Source: Oscillospiraceae bacterium (GTDB lineage Bacteria > Bacillota > Clostridia > Oscillospirales > Oscillospiraceae). Taken from it: 64,000 nt of DNA. Both the position numbers and the translations under genes were made by a program. The DNA is taken from assembly GCA_017461445.1 (NCBI GenBank), contig JAFTXW010000015.1, positions 1-64,000 on the forward strand, in the 5' to 3' direction. The notes beneath the pieces were generated by a model. It was not told the DNA's origin, searched no databases, and was given only the letters and a program-made list of their open reading frames with translations. Positions 41,400 through 50,288 of this stretch are shown here, piece after piece. How positions within the stretch are numbered: position 1 is the first letter of the stretch; each line of letters begins with the position of its first letter.

Positions 41400-42421
41400 T
41401 CGGCAGTCTCCTTCATGGCCCGGAGGCTCTGCTCCAGCTGGGCGGTAAAGTCACTCTTTGCCGCCTCCATGGCCTGCTTGATGGCGTTCTGGAAGGCCAG
41501 CGCATCAGAGGAGCCATGGGCCTTGATAACAGGCTTCTTGATACCAAGGAACTGGGTACCGCCGATGGTGCGGTAGTCCAGCAGGCTCACAAGCTCCGTA
41601 ACACCGGACTTGCACAGCAGATAACCCAGCTTGCTGAAAAGATTCTTCTTGAACATCTTCTTCATCAGGCTGCCCATGAACATGGCGGTGCCCTCGATGG
41701 ACTTGATCAGCACGTTGCCGCTGAAACCGTCGCAGACCACCACGTCCACCTCGCCCAGGGGCACAGCGCGGGCTTCCACGTTGCCGACAAAATTGATCAG
41801 GCCCTGTTCCTTCGCCTTTTCCAACAGAACATAAGCGTCCTTCTGCAGCTGGGTGCCCTTGCTGTCCTCGGTGCCGATGTTCAACAGGCCCACCCGGGGG
41901 CTGGTTACGCCAAAAGTGTTCTTGACATACTCAGAGCCCACAAGGCCGAACTGGAGCAGGAATTCAGGCGTACACTCAGCGTTGGCACCGCAGTCCACGA
42001 TGGTGACCTTTCCGCCTGTCTTTACAGGCATGGAAGGTGCCATAGCCGCCCGGCGGATGCCCTTCACCCGCTTGACGATCAGAGTCGCTCCTGTCAGCAG
42101 CGCACCGGTGGAACCGGCGGACACGAAGGCATCGCCCTCGCCGTTTGCCAGCATCCGCAGGCCGATGACCATAGAGGAATTCTTCCGCTTGTGGATAACG
42201 GTAGCAGGATCATCGTGCATATCCACCACATCATCGGCATTGGCGATTTCCATGCCCTGGGGCAGGTTATCGATGCCATGCTTTTTCAAAACGCCTAGGA
42301 TCTCCTCTCCCCGGCCTACCAGGGTGATCTCCGCGCCATAGGCCTTCGCGGCTTCGATTGCGCCCAGTACGGGTGCTTCCGGGGCGTTATCGCCGCCCAT
42401 TGCATCCAGAATGATCTTCAT
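41396..42421 (-). CDS. plsX: Phosphate acyltransferase PlsX
   Basis: The 341-residue PlsX makes acyl-phosphate from acyl-ACP for phosphatidic acid synthesis. It starts MKIILDAMGGDNAPEAPVLG and has the conserved CGANAE and VCDGFSGNVLIKS segments. ATG 42421 is preferred because GAGGTGG lies just upstream; a GTG three codons earlier overlaps that site. It is cotranscribed with trmFO upstream and rnc downstream. Confidence 0.97.
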   Translation of the reverse strand: MKIILDAMGGDNAPEAPVLGAIEAAKAYGAEITLVGRGEEILGVLKKHGIDNLPQGMEIANADDVVDMHDDPATVIHKRKNSSMVIGLRMLANGEGDAFVSAGSTGALLTGATLIVKRVKGIRRAAMAPSMPVKTGGKVTIVDCGANAECTPEFLLQFGLVGSEYVKNTFGVTSPRVGLLNIGTEDSKGTQLQKDAYVLLEKAKEQGLINFVGNVEARAVPLGEVDVVVCDGFSGNVLIKSIEGTAMFMGSLMKKMFKKNLFSKLGYLLCKSGVTELVSLLDYRTIGGTQFLGIKKPVIKAHGSSDALAFQNAIKQAMEAAKSDFTAQLEQSLRAMKETAE

Positions 42422-42438
42422 TTGCGCCACCTCTTTCT

Positions 42439-43743
42439 TTAGATTCCTTCGGCAACCATACGGTCGATGATCTCCAGGGACCGGTTTGCGATTGCCAGAT
42501 TCTTTTCTGCTTTCTTACGGATCCGCTTTTCCAGCGGGGCAATGATGCTGAAATTCACGTTCATAGGCTGGAAGTTTTCGATGCTTCCGTCGCTGATGTA
42601 CAGGCCCAACGCACCGATAGCGGTGGTCTTGGGGAAATCGGGCAGCTCCCGCCCTTGGACCTTGGCCGCCATGGCGACGGCGGCAAGATAGCCGGAGGCT
42701 GTGGACTCCACATAGCCCTCCACGCCGGTCATCTGCCCGGCAAAGGCCACCAGGGGATCCCGGCGGTCGGCGTAATACTTATCCAGCAGCTTGGGGCTCT
42801 GGAGGAAGGTATTCTGGTGCATCACGCCATAGCGGACGAACTCCGCATTCCGCAGAGCGGGGATCATGGAGAACACACGCTTCTGCTCGCCAAATTTCAG
42901 ATGGGTCTGGAAGCCCACCAGATTATAAACGCTCTTGGCTGCGTTGTCCTGCCGCAGCTGAACAACGGCATAGGGCTCCTTGCCGGTGTTGGGATCTACG
43001 AGACCCACAGGCTTCAGGGGGCCGTAGCGCAGGGTGTCAAAGCCCCGGCGGGCCATGACCTCCACGGGCATACAGCCTTCAAAGACGTTCTTGTCCTCAA
43101 AACCGTGAACCTCCGCTTCCTCAGCAGTGGTCAGCTCCCGGATAAAGGCCTCGTACTGCTCCTTATCCAGGGCGCAGTTGATATAGTCTGGGGTGCCCCG
43201 GTCGTAACGGGACTGCCACCAGGCGAGATCCATATCGATAGACTCCGCTGTCACCAGCGGGGCGGCGGCATCAAAAAAGTGGAGATAATCCGTTTCTCCG
43301 AAATATTTGCCGATGGCCTCGCTCATGGCATCACTGGTCAGGGGGCCCGTAGCGATGATAACAGGGCCCTCGGGAACCTCCGTCACTTCCTCGGAAATAA
43401 CAGTGATGTTGGGATGGCTTTTGATCTTTTCCGTGACCATTTTGGCAAAGCCGCCCCGGTCAACGGCCAGACAGCCGCCAGCCTCCACACGGGTGGCCTC
43501 GGCGCATTCCAGGATCAGGCTGCCGCAGCGGCGCAGCTCCTCTTTCAGAAGGCCCACAGCGTTTTCCAGCCGGTCGCCCCGGAGAGAGTTGGAGCAGACC
43601 AGCTCCGCGAAATCCTCGCTGTGGTGGGCGGGGGACATTTTCTTTGGCTTCATTTCATAAAGCTCCACGTCAATGCCCCGCTGGGCCAGCTGCCATGCTG
43701 CCTCAGAGCCGGCAAGGCCCGCGCCTATCACTTTTACTTTCAT
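42439..43743 (-). CDS. trmFO: Folate-dependent tRNA (uracil-54-C5)-methyltransferase TrmFO
   Basis: The 434-residue flavoprotein forms m5U54 in the tRNA T-loop using methylene-tetrahydrofolate. The N-terminal FAD-binding motif is VIGAGLAGSEAAWQLA. The family segments HHSEDFAELVCSNSLR, PVEVMARRGFDTLRYGP and GVEGYVESTASGYLA are all present. AGGAGG seven bases before the ATG sets the start. It lies directly after topA, the typical firmicute order dprA-topA-trmFO. Confidence 0.97.
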   Translation of the reverse strand: MKVKVIGAGLAGSEAAWQLAQRGIDVELYEMKPKKMSPAHHSEDFAELVCSNSLRGDRLENAVGLLKEELRRCGSLILECAEATRVEAGGCLAVDRGGFAKMVTEKIKSHPNITVISEEVTEVPEGPVIIATGPLTSDAMSEAIGKYFGETDYLHFFDAAAPLVTAESIDMDLAWWQSRYDRGTPDYINCALDKEQYEAFIRELTTAEEAEVHGFEDKNVFEGCMPVEVMARRGFDTLRYGPLKPVGLVDPNTGKEPYAVVQLRQDNAAKSVYNLVGFQTHLKFGEQKRVFSMIPALRNAEFVRYGVMHQNTFLQSPKLLDKYYADRRDPLVAFAGQMTGVEGYVESTASGYLAAVAMAAKVQGRELPDFPKTTAIGALGLYISDGSIENFQPMNVNFSIIAPLEKRIRKKAEKNLAIANRSLEIIDRMVAEGI

Positions 43744-43745
43744 GC

Positions 43746-46031
43746 TCAGGCCTCCTCCTTTTTCTTGGCTGTCGTCTTTTTCGCCGTGGTCTTCTTGGCG
43801 GTGGTTTTCTTTGTGGTGGTCTTTTTTGCGGCAGTCTTCTTGGCCGCAGTCTTTTTGGTGGTCTTCTTTTCCGCTGCGGCAGGCTCCCCGGCGGGTTCTC
43901 CCTCGGTGCCCTCGGCAGTGGTTTTCTTTTTATAATAGCCCCGCTTGTCCTCAGGGAGGAACTTGGAGCAGGTCTCATTGATGCAGAAGGGCTTCATTCG
44001 GCCCTTGCCAGACTTCTTGAACATGGTCATGCCGCACTCGGGGCAATCCTCGGCGGTGGGCACATCCCAGGTCATAAAGCCGCACTCCGCGCCCTTTTCG
44101 CAGGCGTAGTAGGCAAAGCCCCGCTTGGACTTGCGCTTGAGCATACCGCTGCCGCACTTGGGGCACCGACCGGGCATCCGCTCCACCAGTGGCTTGGCGT
44201 TCTTGCACTCGGGGAACCCGGGACAGGCCAGGAACTTGCCGAAGCGGCCCATTTTGATGACCATATTCCGGCCGCACAGCTCACAAATTTCGTCGGTCTC
44301 CTCCTCGGGTACCTTAATGCGGACACCCTCCAGAGCCGTCTCTGCTTCTTCCAGCTCCTGCTTGAAGCCGCCGTAAAAGTCTGCCAGAAGGGCCTTCCAG
44401 TGCTGCTTGCCCTCCTCCACGGCGTCCAGACGGGCCTCCATGTTGGCGGTAAAATCCACATCCACAATGTCGTTGAACCGCTCCATCATCAGCCCCGTGA
44501 CGATCTCCCCCAGGGGGGTAGGTGCCAGACGCTTGTCCTGCTTCACTACATATTCCCGGTCCTGGATGGTGGACACGGTAGCGGCGTAGGTGGAAGGACG
44601 GCCAACGCCCTTTTCCTCCATGGCCTTGACTAGGGTCGCCTCGGTATACCGGGCGGGGGGCTGGGTAAAGTGCTGCTCCTTCTCCATTTTGCTGGCAGCG
44701 GCCTTCTCCCCCGCCTCCAAATTGGGCAGCGGAGAACCAGTTGCCTCCCCTTCCTCGTCCTTACCTTCCTCATAGACGGCGATGAAGCCGGGGAAGCGCA
44801 TACTCTGGTGGCTGGAACGGAACACATGGCCTGCGCACTCGGTATCAATGGATACCGTATCAAAGAGGGCGTTTGCCATCTGGGATGCCAGGAAGCGGCT
44901 CCAGATCAGCTTGTACAGCTTATACTGGTCAGGTGTCAGACTGCCCCGAACCCGCTCAGGATCCAGCTCCACATGGGTGGGGCGGATTGCTTCGTGGGCA
45001 TCCTGCGCGCCGGACTTGGTCTTGAACACATGGAACTTTCCGTAATAGTATGGTTCACCGTAACGGCTGCGGATGAAGTCCGCTGCCGCTGCCATGGCCT
45101 CATCGGAAAGCCGCAGGGAGTCGGTACGCATATAGGTGATGAGACCCAGGGTACCTTCCCCTGCCACATCCACACCTTCATACAGCTGCTGGGCCACCAT
45201 CATGGTCTTCTTGGGGGTGAAGCCCAGCTTCCGGGAAGCCTCCTGCTGCAAGGTGGAGGTGGTAAAGGGAGGTGCGGAGGAACGCTTCTTCTCCGCCTTT
45301 TTTACATTGGTAACGGTAAATTCCTTACCGGAAATGTCATCAATAACTGCCTGGGTCATGGCCTCGTTTTCCAGCTCCTGCTTTTTGGGGCTGCCATAGT
45401 AGTGGGCCACAAAGGAGCCGGGCTTACCGATGCGGTTCAATGTCACATCCAAAGACCAGTATTCCTTGGGCTGGAAGGCCCGGATCTCATTTTCCCGGTC
45501 CACCACCAGACGGGTAGCAACGCTCTGGACACGGCCCGCAGACAGGCCCCGGCGGATCTTCTTCCACAGCAGCGGGGACAGCTGGTAGCCCACGATGCGG
45601 TCCAGCACCCGGCGCGCCTGCTGGGCATCCACCAGGTCATAGTCGATATCCCGGGGATGTGCGATGGACTCCCGAACCACCTTCTGGGTGATCTCGTTGA
45701 AAGTAACACGCTGTGCCTTTTCGTCGGGCAGGTTCAGCAGCTCTTTCAGGTGCCAGGAGATGGCTTCGCCCTCCCGGTCAGGGTCGGTTGCGAGATAGAC
45801 TGTCTCTGCCTTGGCGGCTTCCTTTTTCAGTTCCCGGATCAGCTCTTCTTTACCCTTTACCGGGATGTACTGAGGGGTAAAGTCGTTTTCCAGGTCCACG
45901 CCCATTTTGCTCTTGGGCAGGTCCCGGAGGTGGCCCATGCTGGCCTTGACAGTATAGTCAGGGCCCAGATAGCGGCCGATGGTCTTTGCTTTGGAGGGCG
46001 ACTCCACGATCACAAGATTCGTTTTGCCCAT
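43746..46031 (-). CDS. topA: DNA topoisomerase I
   Basis: The 761-residue type IA enzyme relaxes negative supercoils. The TOPRIM domain spans about 4-115 (VIVESPSKAKTI, ATDPDREGEA). The catalytic Tyr300 lies in GLITYMRTDSLRLS. Three C4 zinc fingers follow after residue 570 (CELCGR, CPKCGS, CPECGM). The last 60 residues are low-complexity Lys, Thr and Ala with KKTTA-type repeats, resembling a histone-H1-like DNA-binding tail. Such tails vary among Clostridia and actinobacteria. It is cotranscribed between dprA and trmFO. Confidence 0.97.
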   Translation of the reverse strand: MGKTNLVIVESPSKAKTIGRYLGPDYTVKASMGHLRDLPKSKMGVDLENDFTPQYIPVKGKEELIRELKKEAAKAETVYLATDPDREGEAISWHLKELLNLPDEKAQRVTFNEITQKVVRESIAHPRDIDYDLVDAQQARRVLDRIVGYQLSPLLWKKIRRGLSAGRVQSVATRLVVDRENEIRAFQPKEYWSLDVTLNRIGKPGSFVAHYYGSPKKQELENEAMTQAVIDDISGKEFTVTNVKKAEKKRSSAPPFTTSTLQQEASRKLGFTPKKTMMVAQQLYEGVDVAGEGTLGLITYMRTDSLRLSDEAMAAAADFIRSRYGEPYYYGKFHVFKTKSGAQDAHEAIRPTHVELDPERVRGSLTPDQYKLYKLIWSRFLASQMANALFDTVSIDTECAGHVFRSSHQSMRFPGFIAVYEEGKDEEGEATGSPLPNLEAGEKAAASKMEKEQHFTQPPARYTEATLVKAMEEKGVGRPSTYAATVSTIQDREYVVKQDKRLAPTPLGEIVTGLMMERFNDIVDVDFTANMEARLDAVEEGKQHWKALLADFYGGFKQELEEAETALEGVRIKVPEEETDEICELCGRNMVIKMGRFGKFLACPGFPECKNAKPLVERMPGRCPKCGSGMLKRKSKRGFAYYACEKGAECGFMTWDVPTAEDCPECGMTMFKKSGKGRMKPFCINETCSKFLPEDKRGYYKKKTTAEGTEGEPAGEPAAAEKKTTKKTAAKKTAAKKTTTKKTTAKKTTAKKTTAKKKEEA
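43750..43872. repeat. Degenerate codon repeat encoding the TopA Lys/Thr tail
   Basis: Short imperfect units of about 15 bases (encoding KKTTA or KKTAA) are repeated head to tail at the 3' end of topA. The DNA is prone to slippage, so tail length may differ between strains. Confidence 0.6.
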
Positions 46032-46053
46032 GTATGAAAAATCTCCGTTTCAC

Positions 46054-47313
46054 TTATTTCAAACAGATGCGCTTGCCGGGAAGCCGCTTTAGGATGCCTT
46101 TCAATTCCAGCATGGTCAAAGCGGCAAGCAATTTACCGGTGGTCAGCCCGGTCTCGGCGATCACATCATCTACCAGCCGCTCCCCGTTCCCGATGGCCTT
46201 CACAATGGCCTGCTCGTCGGAGGACAGCTTATTTAAGGTATTGTTTACGTCACTATACGGCGCGGAAGGCTCCTTGTCAATGCCTTTTTTGTCTAAATCT
46301 TTCTTAAGTTCCCTGTTTTTCTTCGGCAGGAGGGGCTTTTGGGCCACTTTGGGCAGGGATTTTTCCGATTCTTCCTCTGCCCGCAGCACTTCATCGGGGT
46401 AGGCAGTCTGATGGGCGGGGGTATCATCCTTCCGAATTTTTTCCGGGTAAAGGGCCTCGTATTCGCTGAGCACATCCCAGCCGGAGCTGACAGGAATGGC
46501 TCCGTCCCGCATCAGCCGGTTGCTGCCCACAAAGCTGGGGATATCGATATTCCCCGGAACCACGAACACATCCCGGCCCTGCTCCGCCGCCTGCCGGGCG
46601 GTAATGAGGGAGCCGCTTTTTTCCGGGGCTTCAATGACCAGAACGCCGCAGGAAAGGCCGCTGATCAGGCGGTTTCTTTTGGGAAATGTCCATTTCGCAG
46701 GCGGCGTTCCCGGAGCAAACTCGCTCAAAATGCAGCCATACTGCTCCGTATCCCGGAACAACGCCCTGTTAGACAGGGGATACACGATATCCACGCCGCA
46801 GCCCAGAACACCCACCACCGGCTTTCCGGCAGTCAGAGCCCCGGACATAGCCATGCCGTCGATGCCGTAGGCCATACCCGACACCACGATGCCGCCGCAG
46901 CGGGCGATCTGGTAGCCCATCCGCTTGGCGGTAGTCATGCCGTAGGCGGAGGCCTTCCGGGTACCCACTACGCCGATAACGGGATTTCCGTCAAAATCCG
47001 GCAGCTTTCCTTTATAATAAAGCAGCAGCGGCGGGTCGGAAATATTTTTCAGCCGCTTGGGATAAGCCGCATCCCGGTAGGTCAGAAGATGGATCTTCTC
47101 CCGGCCGCAGTAGTCCAGAATCTCCTCGGCGGGGATCAGGTTCTTGTCCCGCAGGGCTTCCTTGGCCTCCTCGCTAAGGCCCTCGATATGGTCATAGGCA
47201 CTGCCGTCTGCAAAGAAAATATCCTCAGGGTCTGAAAAATGCTGCAAAAGGGCCATTTTCGCCCGGTCATTAACCCCCGGACGGTGGGCCAACCATATCC
47301 AGTGCACCAGCAT
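46054..47313 (-). CDS. dprA: DNA-processing protein DprA
   Basis: The 419-residue protein loads RecA onto incoming single-stranded DNA during natural transformation. It has an N-terminal SAM-like region, the Rossmann-like core (VIGVVGTRKASAYG about 107-120, SGMAYGIDGMA, GCGVDIVYP, FPKRNRLISGLS), a low-complexity linker of about 75 residues rich in Lys and Glu, and a C-terminal winged helix (about 355-419). The linker is longer than in most DprA proteins. No other competence gene is in the window. Confidence 0.95.
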   Translation of the reverse strand: MLVHWIWLAHRPGVNDRAKMALLQHFSDPEDIFFADGSAYDHIEGLSEEAKEALRDKNLIPAEEILDYCGREKIHLLTYRDAAYPKRLKNISDPPLLLYYKGKLPDFDGNPVIGVVGTRKASAYGMTTAKRMGYQIARCGGIVVSGMAYGIDGMAMSGALTAGKPVVGVLGCGVDIVYPLSNRALFRDTEQYGCILSEFAPGTPPAKWTFPKRNRLISGLSCGVLVIEAPEKSGSLITARQAAEQGRDVFVVPGNIDIPSFVGSNRLMRDGAIPVSSGWDVLSEYEALYPEKIRKDDTPAHQTAYPDEVLRAEEESEKSLPKVAQKPLLPKKNRELKKDLDKKGIDKEPSAPYSDVNNTLNKLSSDEQAIVKAIGNGERLVDDVIAETGLTTGKLLAALTMLELKGILKRLPGKRICLK

Positions 47314-47335
47314 TTTTCTTCACCCTTTTCTTTCT

Positions 47336-48082
47336 TTATTTTGCCATCTGCCACATGACGATGGCTGCCGCCACGGCGGCGTTTAAGGATTCGCAGTGGG
47401 AGTTCATGGGGATGATCAGCTCCGCACCGGCAGCATCCAGAATATCCTTGCGAACACCCTGCCCCTCACTGCCGATGACCACGGCCATATTCTTGATATC
47501 CGCCTTGCGGATATCCTCCGCCCGGTCACTGAGGGCGGTCACCGCCACGGGAATATTTGCGGCGGCGCAAGCGGCCTTCACTTCTTCCCAGGTGGTCTGC
47601 ACCACATCCGTACGGAACACCGCGCCCATGCTGGCTCTCACAACCTTATGGCTATACGGGTCGGCGCAGCCCTCCAAAAGGGCCACAGGGATATCCAGCG
47701 CATCCGCAGTGCGCAGCATGGTGCCTAAGTTACCGGGGTCCTGGATGCCGTCCAAAAGGAGCATTCCCTTTTTCGGCTGAAATATCTTTTTTTCGGGGAG
47801 AGCGCACAGGAACAGTGCCCCCTGGGGGCTTGCCATGGGAGAGATGGATCCCATCACATCCCCCGGCACCCGGATCACACGAATATGGTCAGGCATCTCC
47901 GCCTCCACACCATCGGAAAGAATGACAGTTTGAAGCCCCGGAAAATACCGCACCGCCTCCTGCAAAAGCTTTGTGCCGTCGGCGGCGAACAGGCCCGCTT
48001 CCTCCCGGGCCTTTTTGGAGGACAGCAGCTTCTTCACCTGCTGCAGCAACGGATTCTTACGGGAGGTAATTCTTTCTTCCAT
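47336..48082 (-). CDS. SpoU/TrmH-family RNA 2'-O-methyltransferase
   Basis: The 248-residue SPOUT methyltransferase has an N-terminal substrate-binding domain (about 1-95) and the knotted SAM-binding domain. Its three motifs are LDGIQDPGNLGTMLRTADA, VIGSEGQGV and IPMNSHCESLNAAVAAAI. Family members methylate ribose in rRNA (RlmB or YsgA-like) or tRNA; the target cannot be assigned. The start ATG 48082 shares its A with the stop codon of the upstream ktrA (TGATG), so translation is coupled. Confidence 0.92.
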   Translation of the reverse strand: MEERITSRKNPLLQQVKKLLSSKKAREEAGLFAADGTKLLQEAVRYFPGLQTVILSDGVEAEMPDHIRVIRVPGDVMGSISPMASPQGALFLCALPEKKIFQPKKGMLLLDGIQDPGNLGTMLRTADALDIPVALLEGCADPYSHKVVRASMGAVFRTDVVQTTWEEVKAACAAANIPVAVTALSDRAEDIRKADIKNMAVVIGSEGQGVRKDILDAAGAELIIPMNSHCESLNAAVAAAIVMWQMAK

Positions 48083-48729
48083 CACAGCTTCTGCACCGCC
48101 TCCAGGGCATAGTTTTCGCCCAGCACTACCATAATATCCCCGGCCTGGATCCGGTAATCCGCAGCGGGAGATACATTGGTCACCTTGCCGCTCTCCACGG
48201 CAATGATATTCACACCCAGCTTTGCCCGGACGTTCAGTTCCTTCAGGGTCTTCCCCACCCAGCTTTTCGGGGCGGGCACTTCCAGAATGCCGTATTCCTC
48301 AGACAGTTCGATGTAATCCAGCACATTGTGGGAATGGAGGCTTCTTGCCAGCCGCTGGGCATGCTCCTGCTCGGGAATGACCACCCGGTCAACGCCCAGC
48401 TTTTCCAGCACCCTGCGGTGGGTCTCATCGTGGGCCTTACAGACAATGTAAGGCACTTCCAGTTCCTTCAAGTTCATTGTAGTCAGCACGGAAGCCGCCA
48501 AGTCGTCGCCGATGGCGATGACTGCGCAGTCAAAATCCCGCACACCCAGGGCCCGCAGCACTTCCTTATCCTGGGCATCGCCCACCACGGCGTGGGTCAC
48601 GTCGCTGGCGATCTGCTGTACCAGGGTGCTGCTCACATCCATGGCCAGCACCTCCGCCCCCAGCTGACACAACTGCCGGGCCAGGGAGGAACCGAAACGG
48701 CCTAAACCGATCACAATATAAGATTTCAT
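48082..48729 (-). CDS. ktrA: KtrA/TrkA-type potassium channel regulator
   Basis: The 215-residue cytosolic RCK protein gates the KtrB channel. The RCK-N domain (about 1-125) starts SYIVIGLGRFGSSLARQL, an NAD/ATP-binding Rossmann motif, with DVSSTLVQ and AIGDDLAASV following. The RCK-C domain (about 135-215) may bind c-di-AMP, as in B. subtilis KtrA. AGGAG eight bases before ATG 48729 favours this start over an ATG two codons upstream. It follows ktrB by eleven bases. Confidence 0.93.
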   Translation of the reverse strand: MKSYIVIGLGRFGSSLARQLCQLGAEVLAMDVSSTLVQQIASDVTHAVVGDAQDKEVLRALGVRDFDCAVIAIGDDLAASVLTTMNLKELEVPYIVCKAHDETHRRVLEKLGVDRVVIPEQEHAQRLARSLHSHNVLDYIELSEEYGILEVPAPKSWVGKTLKELNVRAKLGVNIIAVESGKVTNVSPAADYRIQAGDIMVVLGENYALEAVQKL

Positions 48730-48740
48730 GGTCATTTCTC

Positions 48741-50120
48741 CTATCCTATGAGCAAATTCGTCTCGGCGTAGCGGAACCGTTCCTCCGCCTTGTCCCCCAT
48801 CAGGAAGCCCAGGCTGATGGTCAGCACGCCCACCCGTCCGAAATACATATACACGATCATAAGCAGCTGGGCAGGAATGCTCAGGCTGCCCGTAGCCCCC
48901 GCCGTAACGCCCACCGTAGCCAGAGCCGAAACAGATTCGTACAGGGCATCGGTAAAGCCCACAGGCGAGGTGGCACTGATAAAAATTCCCCCGAACATAG
49001 CCAGCGCGACCATAATAAAGGCAATGGTCATGGCATCCAGCACCTGCCCCTGGGGCACAGTGCGTTTAAAAACACAGACACTGCTGCGTCCCCTTGCCCG
49101 GGCGGACATGAACAGCACCAGCACGATAAAGGTCACAGTCTTCAAGCCGCCGGCAGTAGAGCCGGAGGAGCCGCCAATCAGCATCAGCACCATAGATACC
49201 GCCTTGCCGCCTTCGGTCAGCTGTGCCTGGTCGATGGCCGCAAAGCCAGCGGTACGCAGGGTAATGGACTGGAAGAAGCCGTTCAGCAGCTTGTCAGGTA
49301 CACTCATATCGCCGAGGGTTCCGGGGTTATTCCATTCCAGCGTGCACGTCAGCACCCAGCCCACCAGCAGCAGAACCAGGCTTGTCAGCAGCACCAGCCG
49401 GGTGTAAACACTGAACTTTTTAAATTTCCGCTTCTGGGCAATCTCCTCCCAGACCAGAAAGCCCAGGCCGCCGATGGTCACCAGAGACCCCAAGGTCAGC
49501 AGCACCACCGGGTCCGAGTTGAATTCCATCAGGCTGACACCGGGGGTGATGCAGCCCAGAATATCGAAGCCCGCGTTGCAGAAGGCAGAAATGGAATGAA
49601 ACAGGCCCCAGCGCAAGGCTTTCCAAAAACCATATTCCGGCCAGAACCGCAGCGTCAGGATCAGCGCGCCGATGGCCTCGATACTGAAGCTGCCGATGAG
49701 CACCGTTTTTTGCAGCCGCACGATGCCGTCCATATCATTGACGCTCAGTGCCTGGGCCATGACCAGCCGCTGCTTCAGGCCGATACGCTTTCGCAGGAAG
49801 AAAACAAACAGGGTGGCCGCGGACATAAAGCCCAGGCCGCCGATCTGGATCAGGCTGATGATGACCACCTGCCCGAAACCGCTCCACTGGGTCCAGGTGT
49901 CATACAGCACCAAACCCGTAACGCAGGTGGCAGAGGTGGCAGTAAACAAAGCGGGCCGGAACCCGCAGGAAACACCATCCCGGGATGCCGCAGGCAGCGT
50001 CAGCAGCAGCGCGCCCGCCAGAATCATGGCCGCGAAGGTAAGCGCGATGATCTTGGTGGCACTGAGGGATTTGGGCCGATTTTTCATCCAGAGGGTATAC
50101 AATTTCGCCCAAAGCTTCAT
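48741..50120 (-). CDS. ktrB: KtrB/TrkH-type potassium transporter
   Basis: The 459-residue channel-like membrane protein has four repeated M1-P-M2 units. The selectivity-filter glycines appear in TSATCVTGLVLYD, SAFCNAGFDIL, LRTAGFAAIDQ and SALATVGVTAGATG. The IGGSSGSTAGGLKT loop is the gating segment of the third unit. With KtrA it forms a potassium uptake system. AAAGGAG before the ATG sets the start, and a promoter lies at 50174-50201. Confidence 0.95.
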   Translation of the reverse strand: MKLWAKLYTLWMKNRPKSLSATKIIALTFAAMILAGALLLTLPAASRDGVSCGFRPALFTATSATCVTGLVLYDTWTQWSGFGQVVIISLIQIGGLGFMSAATLFVFFLRKRIGLKQRLVMAQALSVNDMDGIVRLQKTVLIGSFSIEAIGALILTLRFWPEYGFWKALRWGLFHSISAFCNAGFDILGCITPGVSLMEFNSDPVVLLTLGSLVTIGGLGFLVWEEIAQKRKFKKFSVYTRLVLLTSLVLLLVGWVLTCTLEWNNPGTLGDMSVPDKLLNGFFQSITLRTAGFAAIDQAQLTEGGKAVSMVLMLIGGSSGSTAGGLKTVTFIVLVLFMSARARGRSSVCVFKRTVPQGQVLDAMTIAFIMVALAMFGGIFISATSPVGFTDALYESVSALATVGVTAGATGSLSIPAQLLMIVYMYFGRVGVLTISLGFLMGDKAEERFRYAETNLLIG

Positions 50121-50173
50121 GCTTTCCCGCTCCTTTCCGCAAAAAATACTTTTCCATTTTACATACTCCTTTT

Positions 50174-50201
50174 ATTATATCGATTTTGCCTGCTTTTTCA
50201 A
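50174..50201 (-). promoter_or_regulatory. Promoter of ktrB-ktrA
   Basis: On the minus strand: TTGAAA (50196-50201), 16-nt spacer, perfect TATAAT (50174-50179). It is back to back with the promoter of the divergent acyltransferase gene. Confidence 0.65.
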
Positions 50202-50222
50202 CCCCTCAAATCTTTGTATTTC

Positions 50223-50251
50223 TTGACAAGCTTCCGCCGATAGGATATGAT
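50223..50251 (+). promoter_or_regulatory. Sigma-A promoter of the acyltransferase gene
   Basis: Perfect TTGACA (50223-50228), 17-nt spacer, TATGAT (50246-50251), giving a leader of about 31 nt. Confidence 0.8.
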
Positions 50252-50288
50252 GGAAAGCGTATTCTACACATTATGAGGTAATTCCTGT

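Noticed and set aside
39399..41576. 725-codon frame antisense to the NahK-like gene, rnc and part of plsX
   Set aside because: It crosses two terminators and a consensus promoter on the other strand. The opposite genes are certain.
43750..43872. CRISPR-like or tandem-repeat array
   Set aside because: The repetition is in-frame low-complexity coding DNA for the TopA tail, with no spacers.
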